From: Glomus cerebriforme
Taxonomy: Eukaryota; Glomeromycota; Glomeromycetes; Glomerales; Glomeraceae
Reading direction: 5' to 3'
Assembly: GCA_003550305.1 (NCBI GenBank)
Contig: QKYT01000007.1
Span: 100,412-164,411, forward strand
DNA length: 64,000 bases
Position 1 is the stretch's first letter; each line of letters starts with the position of its first letter. Position numbers and translations under genes: made by a program. Below are positions 35,276 to 47,202 of this stretch, piece by piece. The notes under the pieces are model-generated. The model made no database searches and was not told where the DNA came from. It saw nothing but the letters and a program-made list of their open reading frames with translations.

Positions 35276-37089
35276 TTTAAATAAAAACAACAAAAATAAA
35301 GGCAAAAATATAGGAAAGAAAATGAGGAATAGAAGGATTAAAAAAACGAATCGGAGGAACAAATAATAAAAATGGCAAAAAAATAATATAAATAGAAATA
35401 ACAAGAAATTAATGTCAAAAATAATAGCAGATAGATACATAGAAAAATTAATAAGAAATACTAGAATACAGTTAATAGGTAATATTAGAATAGGATAATA
35501 TATATAGGATTTATATAAAAATTATATGAATTTTTAATTATATATATATATAGAGCTTTATTTTTAATTACATATATTATATTATTTTTAGTTTATTTTC
35601 TTAATTAAATTAATAGTTAGTGTGATAAAAATCAATTAGCAGTATTTTATTTTCTGTTACCATACATCACATCACTTTAATAACAGTATCATTAAATTCC
35701 ATTAAATTATCTGGTCAATAACCATTAATTCGTGATTCGTGAGTCAACTGCAAAAAATTTATATTTAATTTTGGTGCAATTTTATGTCAATCACTAATTA
35801 ATTTTCAGTGGAACCCAGTTTTCCATCCTTGAGTAACCATGTTTAATTTTGACTTAAACTTTAAACTTAATATCTTTTAATTAAATATATTTTAAAAATT
35901 TCTATGCAATGGTTATCTAATAGAGTTGAAGAAATTATAAAAAAGATCTGAATCATTAGCTACTTAAGTTTGAAATGTGATGAGAAATGATAGTACCTCT
36001 GATAATGAAAAGTATTTAGGAATAATTTCTTAGAAGATAAAAAATCCTTATACTCATTAACAATATGATACATATAATGCTAAATTGCATACTATAATTA
36101 ATAAAGAATATAATTATCTATTATCATAAGAGTATGTAAAATATTATTATCTTAAACTAAATAATTCTGTATACTATAATTAGAGATTATATAAAAAAAA
36201 TTAATTACGAAATAAATTAATTAATGTAGTATTTGAGTATGTTAGAAAATTATTATAATAATAAGATTATAAACTTATTAATCCTTCACAATAATATATT
36301 ATAATAAAATGGTTACAGAATCCCAAATATTATTTTAATAATAAAAATAATCTTAATTGCAATTTTTTTGTAAAAACATAATAAATTTTATTCATCAACT
36401 TATTTTGTACTATTTTATAAAATATATAATAATGTAATCTGCATATACTGATCGCCTAATGAAATATATCACTTGCATATTTATGTAAGTGTAAAATTGC
36501 AATCTGCCTATTCTAGGTTAACTCCTGAGCTGTTCACACTAAAATAGCATTATGCTAATTTGTAATATGTATATTATAAAACTCAAATATATGTGTTTTT
36601 AACTAAAAATAATTTAATGCATCTTTCCTTATTTGCCTCTTTTTATAAAAGATCTAAGAGTAAGTTTGATATGTATATTAATTATTTTTTGCTTTTTTAT
36701 ATCTAATCAATAAATCATTATATCTTAACTATTTCTTTTTAGTTAAAAACTGGGATACTGAGATTTTTATTATTTTTTTATATGAATTAAACTTAAACTT
36801 TGATGAAGAAAACTTTAAAATTCTTTGTAAATAGAAAATAGATAGATAATTATATAATATCATATTGTATTTTTATAGTTATAATATATTTATACAGATA
36901 TAATTATGTTGAAATACCAAAATAATTTTAGCAATCAAATTTGATTGATCAATAAATCAGATTCAATTATTATTATTTTTTTTCTATCAATCTTTTTTTT
37001 AATAAAAAAAAATAATATTTTTTTTTTAAATTATTTTTTTCAGTTTTTTTTAAATCAAATTTTTTTAAAAAAAAATTTTTTATAAGAAA
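35276..37089. other. AT-rich intergenic region, no gene seen
   Basis: About 1.8 kb of AT-rich sequence with short repeats; open frames are low-complexity only. Confidence 0.5.
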
Positions 37090-37480
37090 TGGATGTCTAG
37101 ACTCTTGGAATAAATATTGGTTAAGTTTTAAGAAGAAATTTATAAAATTAATTTAAAAAACATTTTAATATTTCTTTTTTTTCTTTATTTTTGTAAGGAA
37201 TAGGTTTAAAAATCTTGAATATATCATAATAGTTAGAAGTTTGGAAATTAACTTAAAGAAATGTTCTAATGTTTCTTTTTTTCTTTATTTTTGTAGGGAT
37301 GGTCTTGGAAATCTCAAGTATATTACAATAGAAGGGAAGTTTATTAAAGAAATGGTTTACCATTTTTTTCTTTGTTTTTGTATGGAATGGCCTTGAAGAT
37401 CTTGGGTATATCACAATGAAAGGGGAGTTTGTTAAAGAAATATTCTAATATTTCTTTTTTTCTTTATTTTTGTAAGTAAT
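37090..37480 (+). repeat. Degenerate tandem repeat, about four units of 90-100 bp
   Basis: TTTCTTTTTTTCTTTATTTTTG-like tracts recur near 37172, 37273, 37363 and 37452. Between them is a similar sequence of the type GGAATGGTCTTGGAAATCT, then TATATCACAATAG, then GAAGTTTGTTAAAGAAAT. Confidence 0.75.
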
Positions 37481-37643
37481 AAAATTTAATTTGAAAATAT
37501 GAATTTAAAATTTATTATAATAAATTAAAATATGAATAAAATTAAAATTATATAAAATTTAATTTAAAAATTATATTATATACTTTTTTATTATTAATAT
37601 AGATCAATAATTTTATGTTTAAAATAAACTTGGATATACTATA

Positions 37644-37823
37644 CAATCAAAGCTCATTATAGTGAATCTCGTTATAGTAAAATCGTGGTATAGTAAACTT
37701 TTTCTGATTTCCCAATTCATTTTTTTATAATAAATTTCTCTTGTTATAGTGAACTCAATAAAATCTCATTATAGTAAACAAAAATGATCAGAACCGAAAG
37801 TTCATTATAATGAACTTTGACTG
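37644..37823. mobile_element. TA-flanked pogo-like MITE with internal motif repeats (180 bp)
   Basis: The left end CAATCAAAGCTCATTATAG and the right end, read in complement as CAGTCAAAGTTCATTATA, form about 25-bp imperfect inverted repeats flanked by TA. Inside are at least six variants of TTATAGTGAA/TTATAGTAAAC in both orientations, as expected for subterminal transposase-binding sites. Confidence 0.75.
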
Positions 37824-38121
37824 TACTATTTACTACTACCTAAATCGAAAATCATTTTATAAATCTTTGTTAGACGTAAAACCTGTTTATGTCGATTATT
37901 TGATTAACAGAAAATTACACGTGACCATTAAGAAATTTCACCCTAAATTATAAATGTATAAATGTCCTACAATTCATTCCGAAGTCCGGACAATAAATCT
38001 ATAACATTTTAGTTTAATAGAACATTCCTGATTTAAACAAGTTAGCAAAAGCCCCATTTAGGTAGAAATTACTTTAAAAAAAAAAAAATTTTTTTTTATA
38101 TTATTAATTAGAAAGATAAGA
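37824..38121. other. Short intergenic region next to the tRNA
   Basis: An A-run at 38076-38088 (T-run on the minus strand) about 34 nt beyond the tRNA 3' end could serve as a backup pol III terminator. Confidence 0.4.
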
Positions 38122-38194
38122 CGCCCAACGTGGGGGTCGAACCCACAACCTTGAGATTAAGAGTCTCACGCTCTACCGATTGAGCTAGCCGGGC
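38122..38194 (-). tRNA. tRNA-Lys (anticodon CTT)
   Basis: A 73-nt minus-strand cloverleaf: acceptor stem GCCCGGC pairs with GTTGGGC (two G-U pairs), discriminator G, D-arm with TAGCTCAATCGGTAGAGC (A box), anticodon stem-loop GAGACTCTTAATCTC with CTT, T-arm GTGGGTTCGACCCCCAC (B box). No intron; CCA is not encoded, as expected for eukaryotes. Confidence 0.97.
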
Positions 38195-38756
38195 TTATTT
38201 TTTAATACTTTTAAAAGAGTAAAATGAAAAAATTATATCAATATTTTATCACCATAATTTAATTATATGTCTGCCGTAAAAAATGTTGCGTCATTAATAA
38301 TGAAACTAATGATTGAAATATTACGATTGTGGCAAATTACAAAATAATTATAAAATTCTCATATTTAAAATTAGTAGTAAATCGGCACATGGAAGTCATA
38401 AAAAAAAAAAAATTCGAAAAGAAACTACAAAAGCAATAATTTTAAAAGAGAGAATTTTTAAAAACACTACTTTGTTATCTTCGTTAATTCTTTTAACTAT
38501 CACACGTATATATATATATATTTTTTTTGATGAAACTAAAATACTTTTTAATTGCTCATTTTTTACGTGTCATTGTTTTTTTAAACTAATAATTATTTGA
38601 TCCTAACTTAAAATGTTCTAATATTAATAATTATGAATTATTTATAAAAAAAAAATAAAATTACTAAATGAATATATGAAGTGTTCTATTTATTATTACT
38701 ACTCTAAAATGTATAACACAAAAAAAAAACAAAATTACTAATACTATACTTTTTTT
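38195..38756. other. Intergenic region
   Basis: Low-complexity A/T-rich sequence; a 95-codon plus-strand frame (38313-38600) is Lys/Ile/Phe-rich and lacks domain evidence. Confidence 0.5.
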
Positions 38757-40283
38757 TCATACAATCAAGTTCATTAAATTTGGTCTTCTTGGAATAACTT
38801 GAAATACTTCGTATTCATCAATACTAAAATTATTAGTATCCTTTCTAATCGGAAATTCGTAATCACCTTGTTTACAACAACATCTTAATTCAGTTTTGAA
38901 ATTACCAGTCATTTTCAAATCATCTCTACCAAAAGAAGGACCATAATTTTCGTAAAAATTAATAGCCTTGGTAGGATCTTTAACTCTACTCACAATACTT
39001 TTCTCACCAAGATAAAAAATAAAAGATTCATTAGTAAAACCCCAATCATTTCGCGATGACCAATTAATAGGAGTAAATCCACCAATCAACTCTCCAGTAT
39101 TAGAAATCTTCATTATGGTAACAGTAGCAGATTTTGAATCACATTTTTTATGAAATTCTGTACCAGTAAAACCATCCCTACTACCTCTAAGTAACAATTT
39201 AAATTCATAAGGATTATCCAAACAACGATATTCGTCCCTTTTATCTTGAGGAATTTTATCTTTACCATCAATCCAACTTGCGATTAAAGCGGCATGTTTT
39301 CTTTCAATAATAATAGAATCAACGGTTGCTCTTTTAGGTTGAATTAAATCACTAGAAGGTTGATGACCTGGTACAAGATGATATTGTAATATATCTTCAA
39401 ATAAACCAATAGGTAAACATTGAGCAAAAGGTTTAACCCTTTTATAAAAATCACCACTAGAAATATGTAAAAATCTAATATGAGGAATAAATTTTTCAAT
39501 TTTTTCAGCCAATATTTCAAATTCTTTACTAGTCCAATCAGGTAAATCAGTTAATATTCCAGCACGAGTGATACCCCATTTAATTAAATGATTCCAAAGT
39601 ACGACTTCATCTTTTAATAAATCATCTCTTTTCAATAATGATATTAAAGTATTTTCTTCAATAGAATTAAAATCTTCAGAAGAAAATACCAATTCAGGAT
39701 CATTTAATATTAATTCATTACAATAATTCAATAATTTGATAAAAGTATTCGAATGTTCCATAGCAATCTTATGAGTGATAGAAAAATTACGTTGTATCCA
39801 ACCAGGTTTATAAAGTAAAAGATAATTTTGTGCATATTCGATCAATTCTTGTAAACATAATTCATCAGCCGCTATCATAACTTCTAAGATAGACATAGTA
39901 TCAGAACTAATATTTTCATCCAATATTATTGTACCAGTATAAATATATTTTAAAATTACTTCAAATATTTTTGGATTAATATTTGGTTTATTAAACGTAA
40001 TATAATTATTTTCGATTTTAGCCCATTCTGATGATAAAGCAACTCTGAAATATGATGAACGTACTCGAAGTATTATAGAATGTACTTTAAATTGTTTAAC
40101 GTTTGGATATTCACCAACGTTGATTATCATATTATAATCTTCATTTTCTGAAAGTAATAATGATAAATCTTTTGAAAGGTTTGGTAAAAAATCTGTACAC
40201 ATTATGAAAGGAGGTGGAGTTGAAGAAGGAGTTTGCGGTGGTGTAGAATAAATTGAACTTGATCTAGAAAGTGATGTAGACAT
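38757..40283 (-). CDS. BTB-BACK-TLDc domain protein (single exon, 508 aa)
   Basis: Start ATG 40283 after a long A-run leader on its strand; an alternative start is Met28 (MCTDFL), which would drop a Ser/Thr/Pro-rich leader. Domains: BTB/POZ about 30-150 (DYNMIINVGEYPNVKQFKVH, then HSIILRVRSSYFRVALSSEW, then FEVILKYIYTG); BACK-like about 165-300 (FIKLLNYCNEL, then LLKRDDLLKDEVVLWNHLIKWG); TLDc about 325-505 (LLLRGSRDGFTGTEFHKKCD, then GGFTPINWSS, then FGRDDLKM). Known: BTB proteins often serve as Cullin-3 adaptors; TLDc domains relate to oxidation resistance and V-ATPase regulation. This architecture is, from memory, strongly expanded in Rhizophagus. The partner is unknown. Confidence 0.9.
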   Translation of the reverse strand: MSTSLSRSSSIYSTPPQTPSSTPPPFIMCTDFLPNLSKDLSLLLSENEDYNMIINVGEYPNVKQFKVHSIILRVRSSYFRVALSSEWAKIENNYITFNKPNINPKIFEVILKYIYTGTIILDENISSDTMSILEVMIAADELCLQELIEYAQNYLLLYKPGWIQRNFSITHKIAMEHSNTFIKLLNYCNELILNDPELVFSSEDFNSIEENTLISLLKRDDLLKDEVVLWNHLIKWGITRAGILTDLPDWTSKEFEILAEKIEKFIPHIRFLHISSGDFYKRVKPFAQCLPIGLFEDILQYHLVPGHQPSSDLIQPKRATVDSIIIERKHAALIASWIDGKDKIPQDKRDEYRCLDNPYEFKLLLRGSRDGFTGTEFHKKCDSKSATVTIMKISNTGELIGGFTPINWSSRNDWGFTNESFIFYLGEKSIVSRVKDPTKAINFYENYGPSFGRDDLKMTGNFKTELRCCCKQGDYEFPIRKDTNNFSIDEYEVFQVIPRRPNLMNLIV

Positions 40284-43069
40284 TTTTTTTTTTTTTTGAA
40301 TTTTTTTTTTTGTTTATATGTATATATATATTTTTTCAAAAAAGGAGGTTATATGATTTTTCTTTGTTTTAAAAAAGCTATTTATCATTTTTTTATTTAT
40401 TAAAGAATTTAATACTTAACCCAGTAAGCATTAAACCTTTTTTTTTTACTAGTATAAAGATAAAACTGACGTCAAAATTATGATTATCACGCTTTTTCTT
40501 TTTGATAAAAATAAAAATACGGTAAAAAAGAGAAAAGAGTATTTTTTTTAAAAAAAAAAGATAAAAAAGATATAGAAATATTTAAAAGTAAAATAGTTAC
40601 ACGCATAATGAAGTCAAATAAGGAAGATTGAGTAAAGTTTCATTTATGCAAAAGTAATACAACAATTCAAACAACGATCAATTATGTTTCACAATAATAT
40701 ATGAAATATATTATTGAGATAAGAGTACTGTACCAAATTTATATTGGAAAAAATGACGAACAAAATACAAATTATACAATACCAGGGAAAACTTTGTTTA
40801 AAAAGAATTTAAAGTGGCGTTTTTTATATGAATTTATAATATAGATCATGGCGCGTTAAGTTGGGCCGATCTAACAATGTGATTTTGTTTATCAAAAAAG
40901 AAATAATTGTCAGACGACTTAAATTTCTCCAGGTGGAAGAAAAATTTATATCTTCCTTTAATCTGACTTTTATAGAAAACAAAACTTTTAAATTGGTAAT
41001 TCGGGGTGTGATCAAATGATCAACTTAATCAAATTTGGGTTATACGATAACAATTTGATCAAATGACTCATTATTTATAACACAACGTCATAAATTACAA
41101 ATCATTTTCGCTGAACTTTAAAAAATATTTTAAATAAAGTAACCTTTCGGAAATCTGATTTTGGTCATGTACTGCCACTTTAAAAAATTGAGGCAATGTG
41201 ATACGACTTCCCGGAATTCAACGGTTTTAAAAAAAGTAATTATTTATTATTTATGGATAAAAAGAACATCCAATAAAAAAATATTTAAAAGAAGATTGGT
41301 ATAAAATCATATGAATTATTTGATCAATTACTTGATTCCCTTTTTTTGGTTCATTGTTAAATGAATGCACCTCAATAAAATCTTCTTTAAATCGATTTAT
41401 ATAACCTTTTTTTACGAATTAATTATTTATCCGAAATAATCGGTTCCCGTTTCATACTTTCTTTTTTTTGTAAATTATCGTGGGAGAATAATTTTTATAT
41501 GACTTACTTTGGATAATAATGAATCAATAAATCTCTATTTGGTTAAAATTATTTATGATTCGGGAGGTTTAATTCTTAGATCTTCCCGGTTTTAACAAAC
41601 AAAATCTTGTAATCTCGTATTATAATGTATAACCATAATCTGTAAATTATGATATTCATTCCTTTAAAAATTTGTTTTGTAAATTCATCTTGTGATCAAA
41701 TTTTCAAAAGAATAAGCCAAATAAATCCATTCCAAAAAAGGAAACAGTAAAATTTCATGAAATCAATCATATTTTCATCACTATTGTGATATCATTTATA
41801 TATATAGGTGACTTTTTCGGTTTTTCAAAAATTATGCATATTTTACTCTTCGCGTATTTGCTATATTGCTGACTAAACCAATTTTATGCAATTCATAAAT
41901 ATTTATTTGTTTAAGGGATCTTTTTCTTTAAAAACCCGATTCAGGATTTCTTTGTTAATTTACTAGTCACTACATATTATTCCGCTCATCATTTCATCAT
42001 TTTAATGTGCCCTTTTTTATTAATGAATTAGTTATTTTTATGAGCATGATATCACATATTTACTCTTAAACGGATCAGTTTATTATTTTTGTAAAGAAAA
42101 CTAATTAACATGAACACATTCAAAAACTACTCTAGCCAAGATAGTAAGTCCCATAATCAGTATTTAGACTTGTAATATTTAACTACTAACCAACCTTCTA
42201 GTCCTTATTTCTTATATAAAAGAGTAAAACAATAAGTAATTATATTATGGATTCTTGAAAGCTAATCATAATATTTTTGTTGCTTTAACATTATTTGCAA
42301 ATATATGGAATAGTTTTATGTGGTTCCTAGCTAAAAGGAGCAAAATTACTGGGTTTCTTTTATTGAAAAATAAGATATATATATTTTTTTATTTTGCAAA
42401 GTAAAGATAACCTCTAGTTGACCATATCTTAATTCAGGAGAATTACTGGATTTGTTTACTTTGTACTCACTCAAAATTCTTAATATTTAGACATTCTAAC
42501 TTTATTGTTGATAAAGGTTTGTTGATTTTGAAGATTCTTTAGTACTAAATAAACATTTAGTATGTATATTAACAACATTTTTTTCTTGTCTTATTTAAGA
42601 AAATTTACCTTCAAATTTATTGGATATTTTAAGGAGACTATTAAAGGAAAAAAACAAAATGACTTTACTGACATTAATGAAGATAAGCTCAAGTTATAGA
42701 AATAAAAATTTCTGATAATTATAATGATTAGCTGAAAAATCTTTATTTCAAAATAAAGATAAATTTTTTATAATAAAAAAAAAAAAATAATTTTAAAATA
42801 CTTTTCAAATTTACTAGCTGAAAAATACATTCATATTATTATTATTTTACTAAAATTATAAAAGTTAATAAATTAAATAAAAAAATTTTAAAAAGTATTC
42901 AATAAGTTCATATATAGCAGTATATTAGTTATACTAAAGGAAAACTTTATAATTTTCCAATTAAAATATACTAATATTACTGTATAATATAAAATTCAAT
43001 TATAATTAAGCTTAAATATATAAAAGAATTTGTAATATAAAATAAGTAAATTTTAAAAATTTTAAGATT
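40284..43069. other. AT-rich intergenic region, no gene seen
   Basis: About 2.8 kb between the BTB gene and the first LINE copy; only short open frames without ATG or domain support. Confidence 0.5.
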
Positions 43070-43087
43070 TAATATATATTAAATATT
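43070..43087 (+). repeat. Target-site duplication left of the LINE pair
   Basis: TAATATATATTAAATATT, identical to 46846-46863. It brackets copies A and B together. Confidence 0.7.
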
Positions 43088-43261
43088 TTTTTTTTTTTTT
43101 TTAAGACAAGTTAAACATATTTATTGTATATGGAGTCAAATGACAAATACATTCTATAAATTACGTATATACCCTCTAAAAGAAAAATGTAACTTGTCGT
43201 GCCAGATTATCAGTTTGTAAAGGTAAAAATTGAAGCAAATTTCCTTTAGCACGAGTGGCCC

Positions 43262-44281
43262 TTACGCTCTACTATCTGCCAACCCTGTACCAATGTAATT
43301 ATTTAGATCAATATTATCTACTTGTCTATCTACCCAATTTTGATCTACTAATTTACCATTAAAATGATTATTACTAGTATTAATATCTATGATGCAATTA
43401 TTACTATTACCCCTTGAATCCTTCTCAAGGCCCACGAACTGCAATATCTCTTTACAATGCATACTTTGAATCTTGTCTGACAAATGATGTATCTTTTTGA
43501 AGAAAAATTCTTTATAAGCTATTTCCTTGTTAACAAAATCCTGAACTACTTTGAAACCTTGCATAGCAGCTTGTTGAAGTCTGGTTGTTATATCTAACAC
43601 TGGATGTTTGAACTCATCATAAGGAATATTGTTATGAAAATAAACAATTTTCTTGTTGTATGTGAGGTCAGTAGTTGAAGATGTACATGTACTTCTTGGG
43701 TTGGAGGACAAACTCTGGTTGAATTCCTATTCTTTAACTAATGTACAACGTGGTATCCAAAGTTGATCGTAAAAGTTCTTTATAAAAATAAAAGTAAATC
43801 TGTCCATAATTTGGAAAGATAAGTTAAGTGAGTGTATAATTTTATTGATAGAGTCATATGCGGAGGAGTTGACGATGGAGCGTAGAAAATAGTAGGATAA
43901 GGAATTGTTTCCATTATTATCAATTATATCGAATATAGAGAAAAATTTTGAGAACCAATTTTTGAGTGAGGTAATGATGCATTTTGCCTTATCTGGATTA
44001 TTATTTAAACGAGTAAGTTATTCATCTAATTATTATGAAATGGTAGTGATTGATAAGCTTTATATGGTAGTCCAAATGTGAGTAAGTTCAGGGCAAACTG
44101 TTAGATAGTATAGAGTTTCCCTATTCTGAGAACAATAGATACATTTAAATGATAAATAAAGTTCTGGATTTCTTTCAGCCATGATAGTACCCACTGGTAA
44201 CAATAAGTTAGATAATTTTAGTCTATGCACGAAAGACGTGTGGATATCAGTATTGAAATATAGATTGTTGTTACGCATCAT
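43262..44281 (-). pseudogene. LINE C-terminal zinc-binding and tail remnant
   Basis: 44281-44060 reads HRLKLSNLLLPVGTIMAE and then CIYCSQNRETLYYLTVCPEL, a C-x2-C-x7-H/Y-x4-C pattern like the zinc-binding segment after RT domains of LINEs. 43711-43262 continues with IHHLSDKIQSMHCKEILQF and an Asn-rich tail. The two are separated by stops. The same blocks recur in copy B. Confidence 0.7.
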
Positions 44282-44404
44282 AAAGGAAGACTATACAAAA
44301 GACCATTCGGCGAAAGGGTATGTTGAATCAAAAAAATCCTGGTTGTAATATAATGAAGCCCACTCTGCACTTATAGAAATATTATGTAGAAGTTTTAGAA
44401 ATCT

Positions 44405-45252
44405 TCATGGATTACTATCAATAAGTGTGTCTCCATTCCATATAAGAGAGTGAGGAAGACACGTTCTATGGTAAGATGGATAAGTTTCTATTGATAAGTC
44501 AGAATTGACACCAAGTTTAGCTAAAAAGTCTGCAGTATCGTTGCCTTCAATACCTGAATGTCCTTTAATTTTAATAAAACTAATATCTAAATGTTTTTGA
44601 GTAATAAAGTACCAAATATCTATCAATAAATTATAATTATAATAACTAAATAAAGTGCACGTGTCTCTAATTGATCTATTATCTAAACTATAATTGAATA
44701 CTATTTCTTTAATTTCCCTAAGAGCATCTAAGGCGCATTGACTATCAGTATATATTATTGCAGAAGAGTAACACAGTAACATAAAAACGGCTGTCAGGAT
44801 TGCTCCTAATTCAGCTTTAGTTGAAGATGATAGAAAGTGACAACTACCCGAAAAACACATGTGTAGATGTGTGATATTAACCCATCCCAGTCCCATCTTA
44901 TAGCCATCATCTTTCGTAAATCGAAGAGAGCCATCCGTGTATAAATCAAAGGATCTGTCTGTAATAGATAGGTGTTGGTGTAAAAGGTCTATTAACTGTT
45001 TAGTTATGATATCGTTAAAAAAATAGTTTCGGATAAGTAATTCAGCTAACGGATCCTCATCTGAAGAATATTCGGTGAGGTTAATTTCTGGCGTTGGTAT
45101 TGAAAGAGCAAGTTTTAGAGGGATTGTTGGTGAATCAATTGGTACGTAGTGAAACGAAGAAGATTTCTTAGTAGAGTCTAATAGAGATGAACTAATCTTT
45201 GAAAGAGTATTGAGGTGTGACCTGTCCGTCCTGAAAAAACAATTGGCGCTCT
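44405..45252 (-). pseudogene. LINE RNase H domain remnant
   Basis: An open frame of about 280 codons with the RNase H order of acidic residues: YTDGS, SSTKAELGAIL, IYTDSQCALDAL, and KGHSGIEGNDTADFLAK near the end. Known: these carry the D-E-D-D metal-binding residues of type I RNase H, found after the reverse transcriptase in several LINE clades. It has no start of its own; the upstream part was lost at insertion. The catalytic residues look intact although the element is dead. Confidence 0.85.
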
Positions 45253-45270
45253 CTAATATATATATATATA

Positions 45271-46845
45271 TTTTTTTAAACAAGTTAAACGTATTTATTG
45301 TATATAATGTTAAAAGACGAATATATGCTATAAATTATGTATACATCCTCTAGTAAGGAAAATGTAACTTGTTGCGTAAGATTATCAGTTTGTAAAGGTG
45401 AAAATTGGAAACAAATTTCCCTTAGTATGAGTGGCCCTTACACTTTACCTTAAATCTTCTGACTATGTACCAAAGTAATTATTTAGCCTAATACTATCAA
45501 CTTGTCTAAAAATTCTATTTTGACCTGAACCATTACTACTCGAATTAACTAAATTATTATTTATATTTTTAGAAGAATTAATATTATCTAAATTATCATT
45601 TAAACTAAAATTACAATTATCTTTATTATTATTAACAGAAGATCTCTCATTCTTCCAAAGGCCAATGAATTGCAGAACTTCTTTGCTATGCATACTTTGT
45701 ATTTTATCTGATAGATGATGAATCTTTTTGAAGAAGAATCCTGCATATACACATCCTTTGTAGATGTAATCCTGAATCATCTTATAACTTTAAGTGGTAG
45801 CTTGTTGGAGTCTGGTTTGTTTATCCAATACTGGATGTTTGAATTCATCAAATGGAATGTCATTCACATAATAAGAGACTTTCTTATTATACTGGGAAGT
45901 GGGAGGAGAAGAATCTGATAAGCTTTGCTATGAAAGGATCGAGATCTTATTGGCTTCCCATTCTTTAAATAGTTTACATTGTGATATTCAGAGATATTCA
46001 TAAAATGCCTTAATAAAGACAGAAGTAAATCTATTCAAAATTTGATAAGACAAGTTTAGTGAGCATGTAAGATTTCGAAGAGAGCTGAAAGTTGAAACAC
46101 GAATGATAGAACGCAAGAGATAGTAGGATAGAGCGTTATTTCTGTTATCATCAATTATATCAAACATGTCAAAGAAGTTGGAAAACCAAAGCTTAATTTC
46201 ATCAATAATACATTTCGCCTGTTTCTTGTCCTCGTGTAGTCGAGGTAACCATTCGTTCAATTGGTGCAAAATGATTGTGATCGAAAACCTTCTTATGTTT
46301 GACCAAATGTGATCAAGAGCAAGACAAACCATTAAATGATACAATGTTTCCTTTTTATGAGAACAGTACAAATATTTAAATAAAGAATATAATGTAGGAT
46401 TTCTTTTAGCCATGATAGTGCCCACTGAGATCAACAAATTTGATAACTTCAGCCTGTGGATGAAGGAAATATGGGTATCATTATTAAAGCAAAGATTGTT
46501 ATTACGGGTCATGAATGAAGACCAAAAAAAGGAACATTCTGTAAAGAGATATGTAGAATCAAAAAGGTCTTGATTATAATATAAGGAAGCCCAGTCTGCA
46601 CTTAATGAAATGTTGTGTATAGTTTTCAAAAATTTTTTTGGATTAAGATCAATAGAAATGTCCTCATTTCAAATAAGAGAGTGAGAAAGATGCGCTCTAT
46701 AGTAATAGGGTTGAGTATTGATAGATAAATCAAAATTGATATCTATTTTAGCTAAAAAGTCTGCAGTATCATTGCCTTCAATACCAGAGTGTTCTTTAAT
46801 TTTAATAAACCTAATAGCTAAATGTTTTTGATTAATAAAACTTTC
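45271..46845 (-). mobile_element. LINE copy B, 5'-truncated (3' about 1.6 kb)
   Basis: Same family as copy A. Minus-strand order: the end of the RNase H domain (EHSGIEGNDTADFLAK, with H preceded by E instead of G), the zinc-binding segment (CSHKKETLYHLMVC, 46629-45988), the helical tail (FFFKKIHHLSDKIQSMH, 45780-45463), then AATAAA and a short A-run (45271-45277 on the plus strand). The 5' junction at about 46845 abuts an 18-bp direct repeat that also lies beyond the 3' end of copy A. Confidence 0.85.
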
Positions 46846-46863
46846 TAATATATATTAAATATT
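46846..46863 (+). repeat. Target-site duplication right of the LINE pair
   Basis: Perfect 18-bp copy of 43070-43087, at the 5' junction of copy B. Confidence 0.7.
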
Positions 46864-47202
46864 AGATCTTAGACTTTAATAATAATAGAATAATATTTAA
46901 GTATTTAACTTTATTTATAATAATAAAAATTACTTTTTTTTTAAAAATAATTTAAAATTTTATAATATCCTTCATATAATCACCTAATTGGTTCAGTTCT
47001 CACAAAATTAGTGATTGTATAAAAGTGTGACTGTATAAAGAAAACCTTTATACAATCACTGCCATATTAAAAATTATGTATGGTGACTATATAAAGATCA
47101 ATTAATAAAAAATAATATATAAATGTTAAATAAAATTAATACAATTTAATAATTTTTTTAATAAACTTTAATATATAAATATTTATAAATACAAATGCAA
47201 AT
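46864..47202. other. AT-rich spacer between LINE copies
   Basis: No gene. Contains a short inverted pair, GATTGTATAAAAGTGTGACTG and TTTATACAATCACTG, near 47010-47060, possibly a MITE fragment. Confidence 0.4.

Larger units (their letters stand above)
43088..45252 (-). mobile_element. LINE copy A, 5'-truncated (3' about 2.2 kb)
   Basis: Read on the minus strand: RNase H domain, then a Cys/His segment, then a C-terminal helical part, then a 3' UTR with AATAAA and a poly(A) (the T-run at 43086-43102). The end motif TTTAACTTGTCTT plus A-run is shared with the other copies in this window. The 5' end is cut near 45252 inside the coding region, so no reverse-transcriptase domain remains. The frame is broken by stops and shifts between 43711 and 44060 and between 44281 and 44405. 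Confidence 0.85.

Noticed and set aside
35249..35440. 63-codon minus-strand frame of Phe/Leu
   Set aside because: Translation of an A-rich low-complexity tract, partly in the CCGGG motif cluster.
38313..38600. 95-codon plus-strand frame near the tRNA
   Set aside because: Lys/Ile/Phe-rich translation of AT-rich DNA with no ATG-context or domain support.
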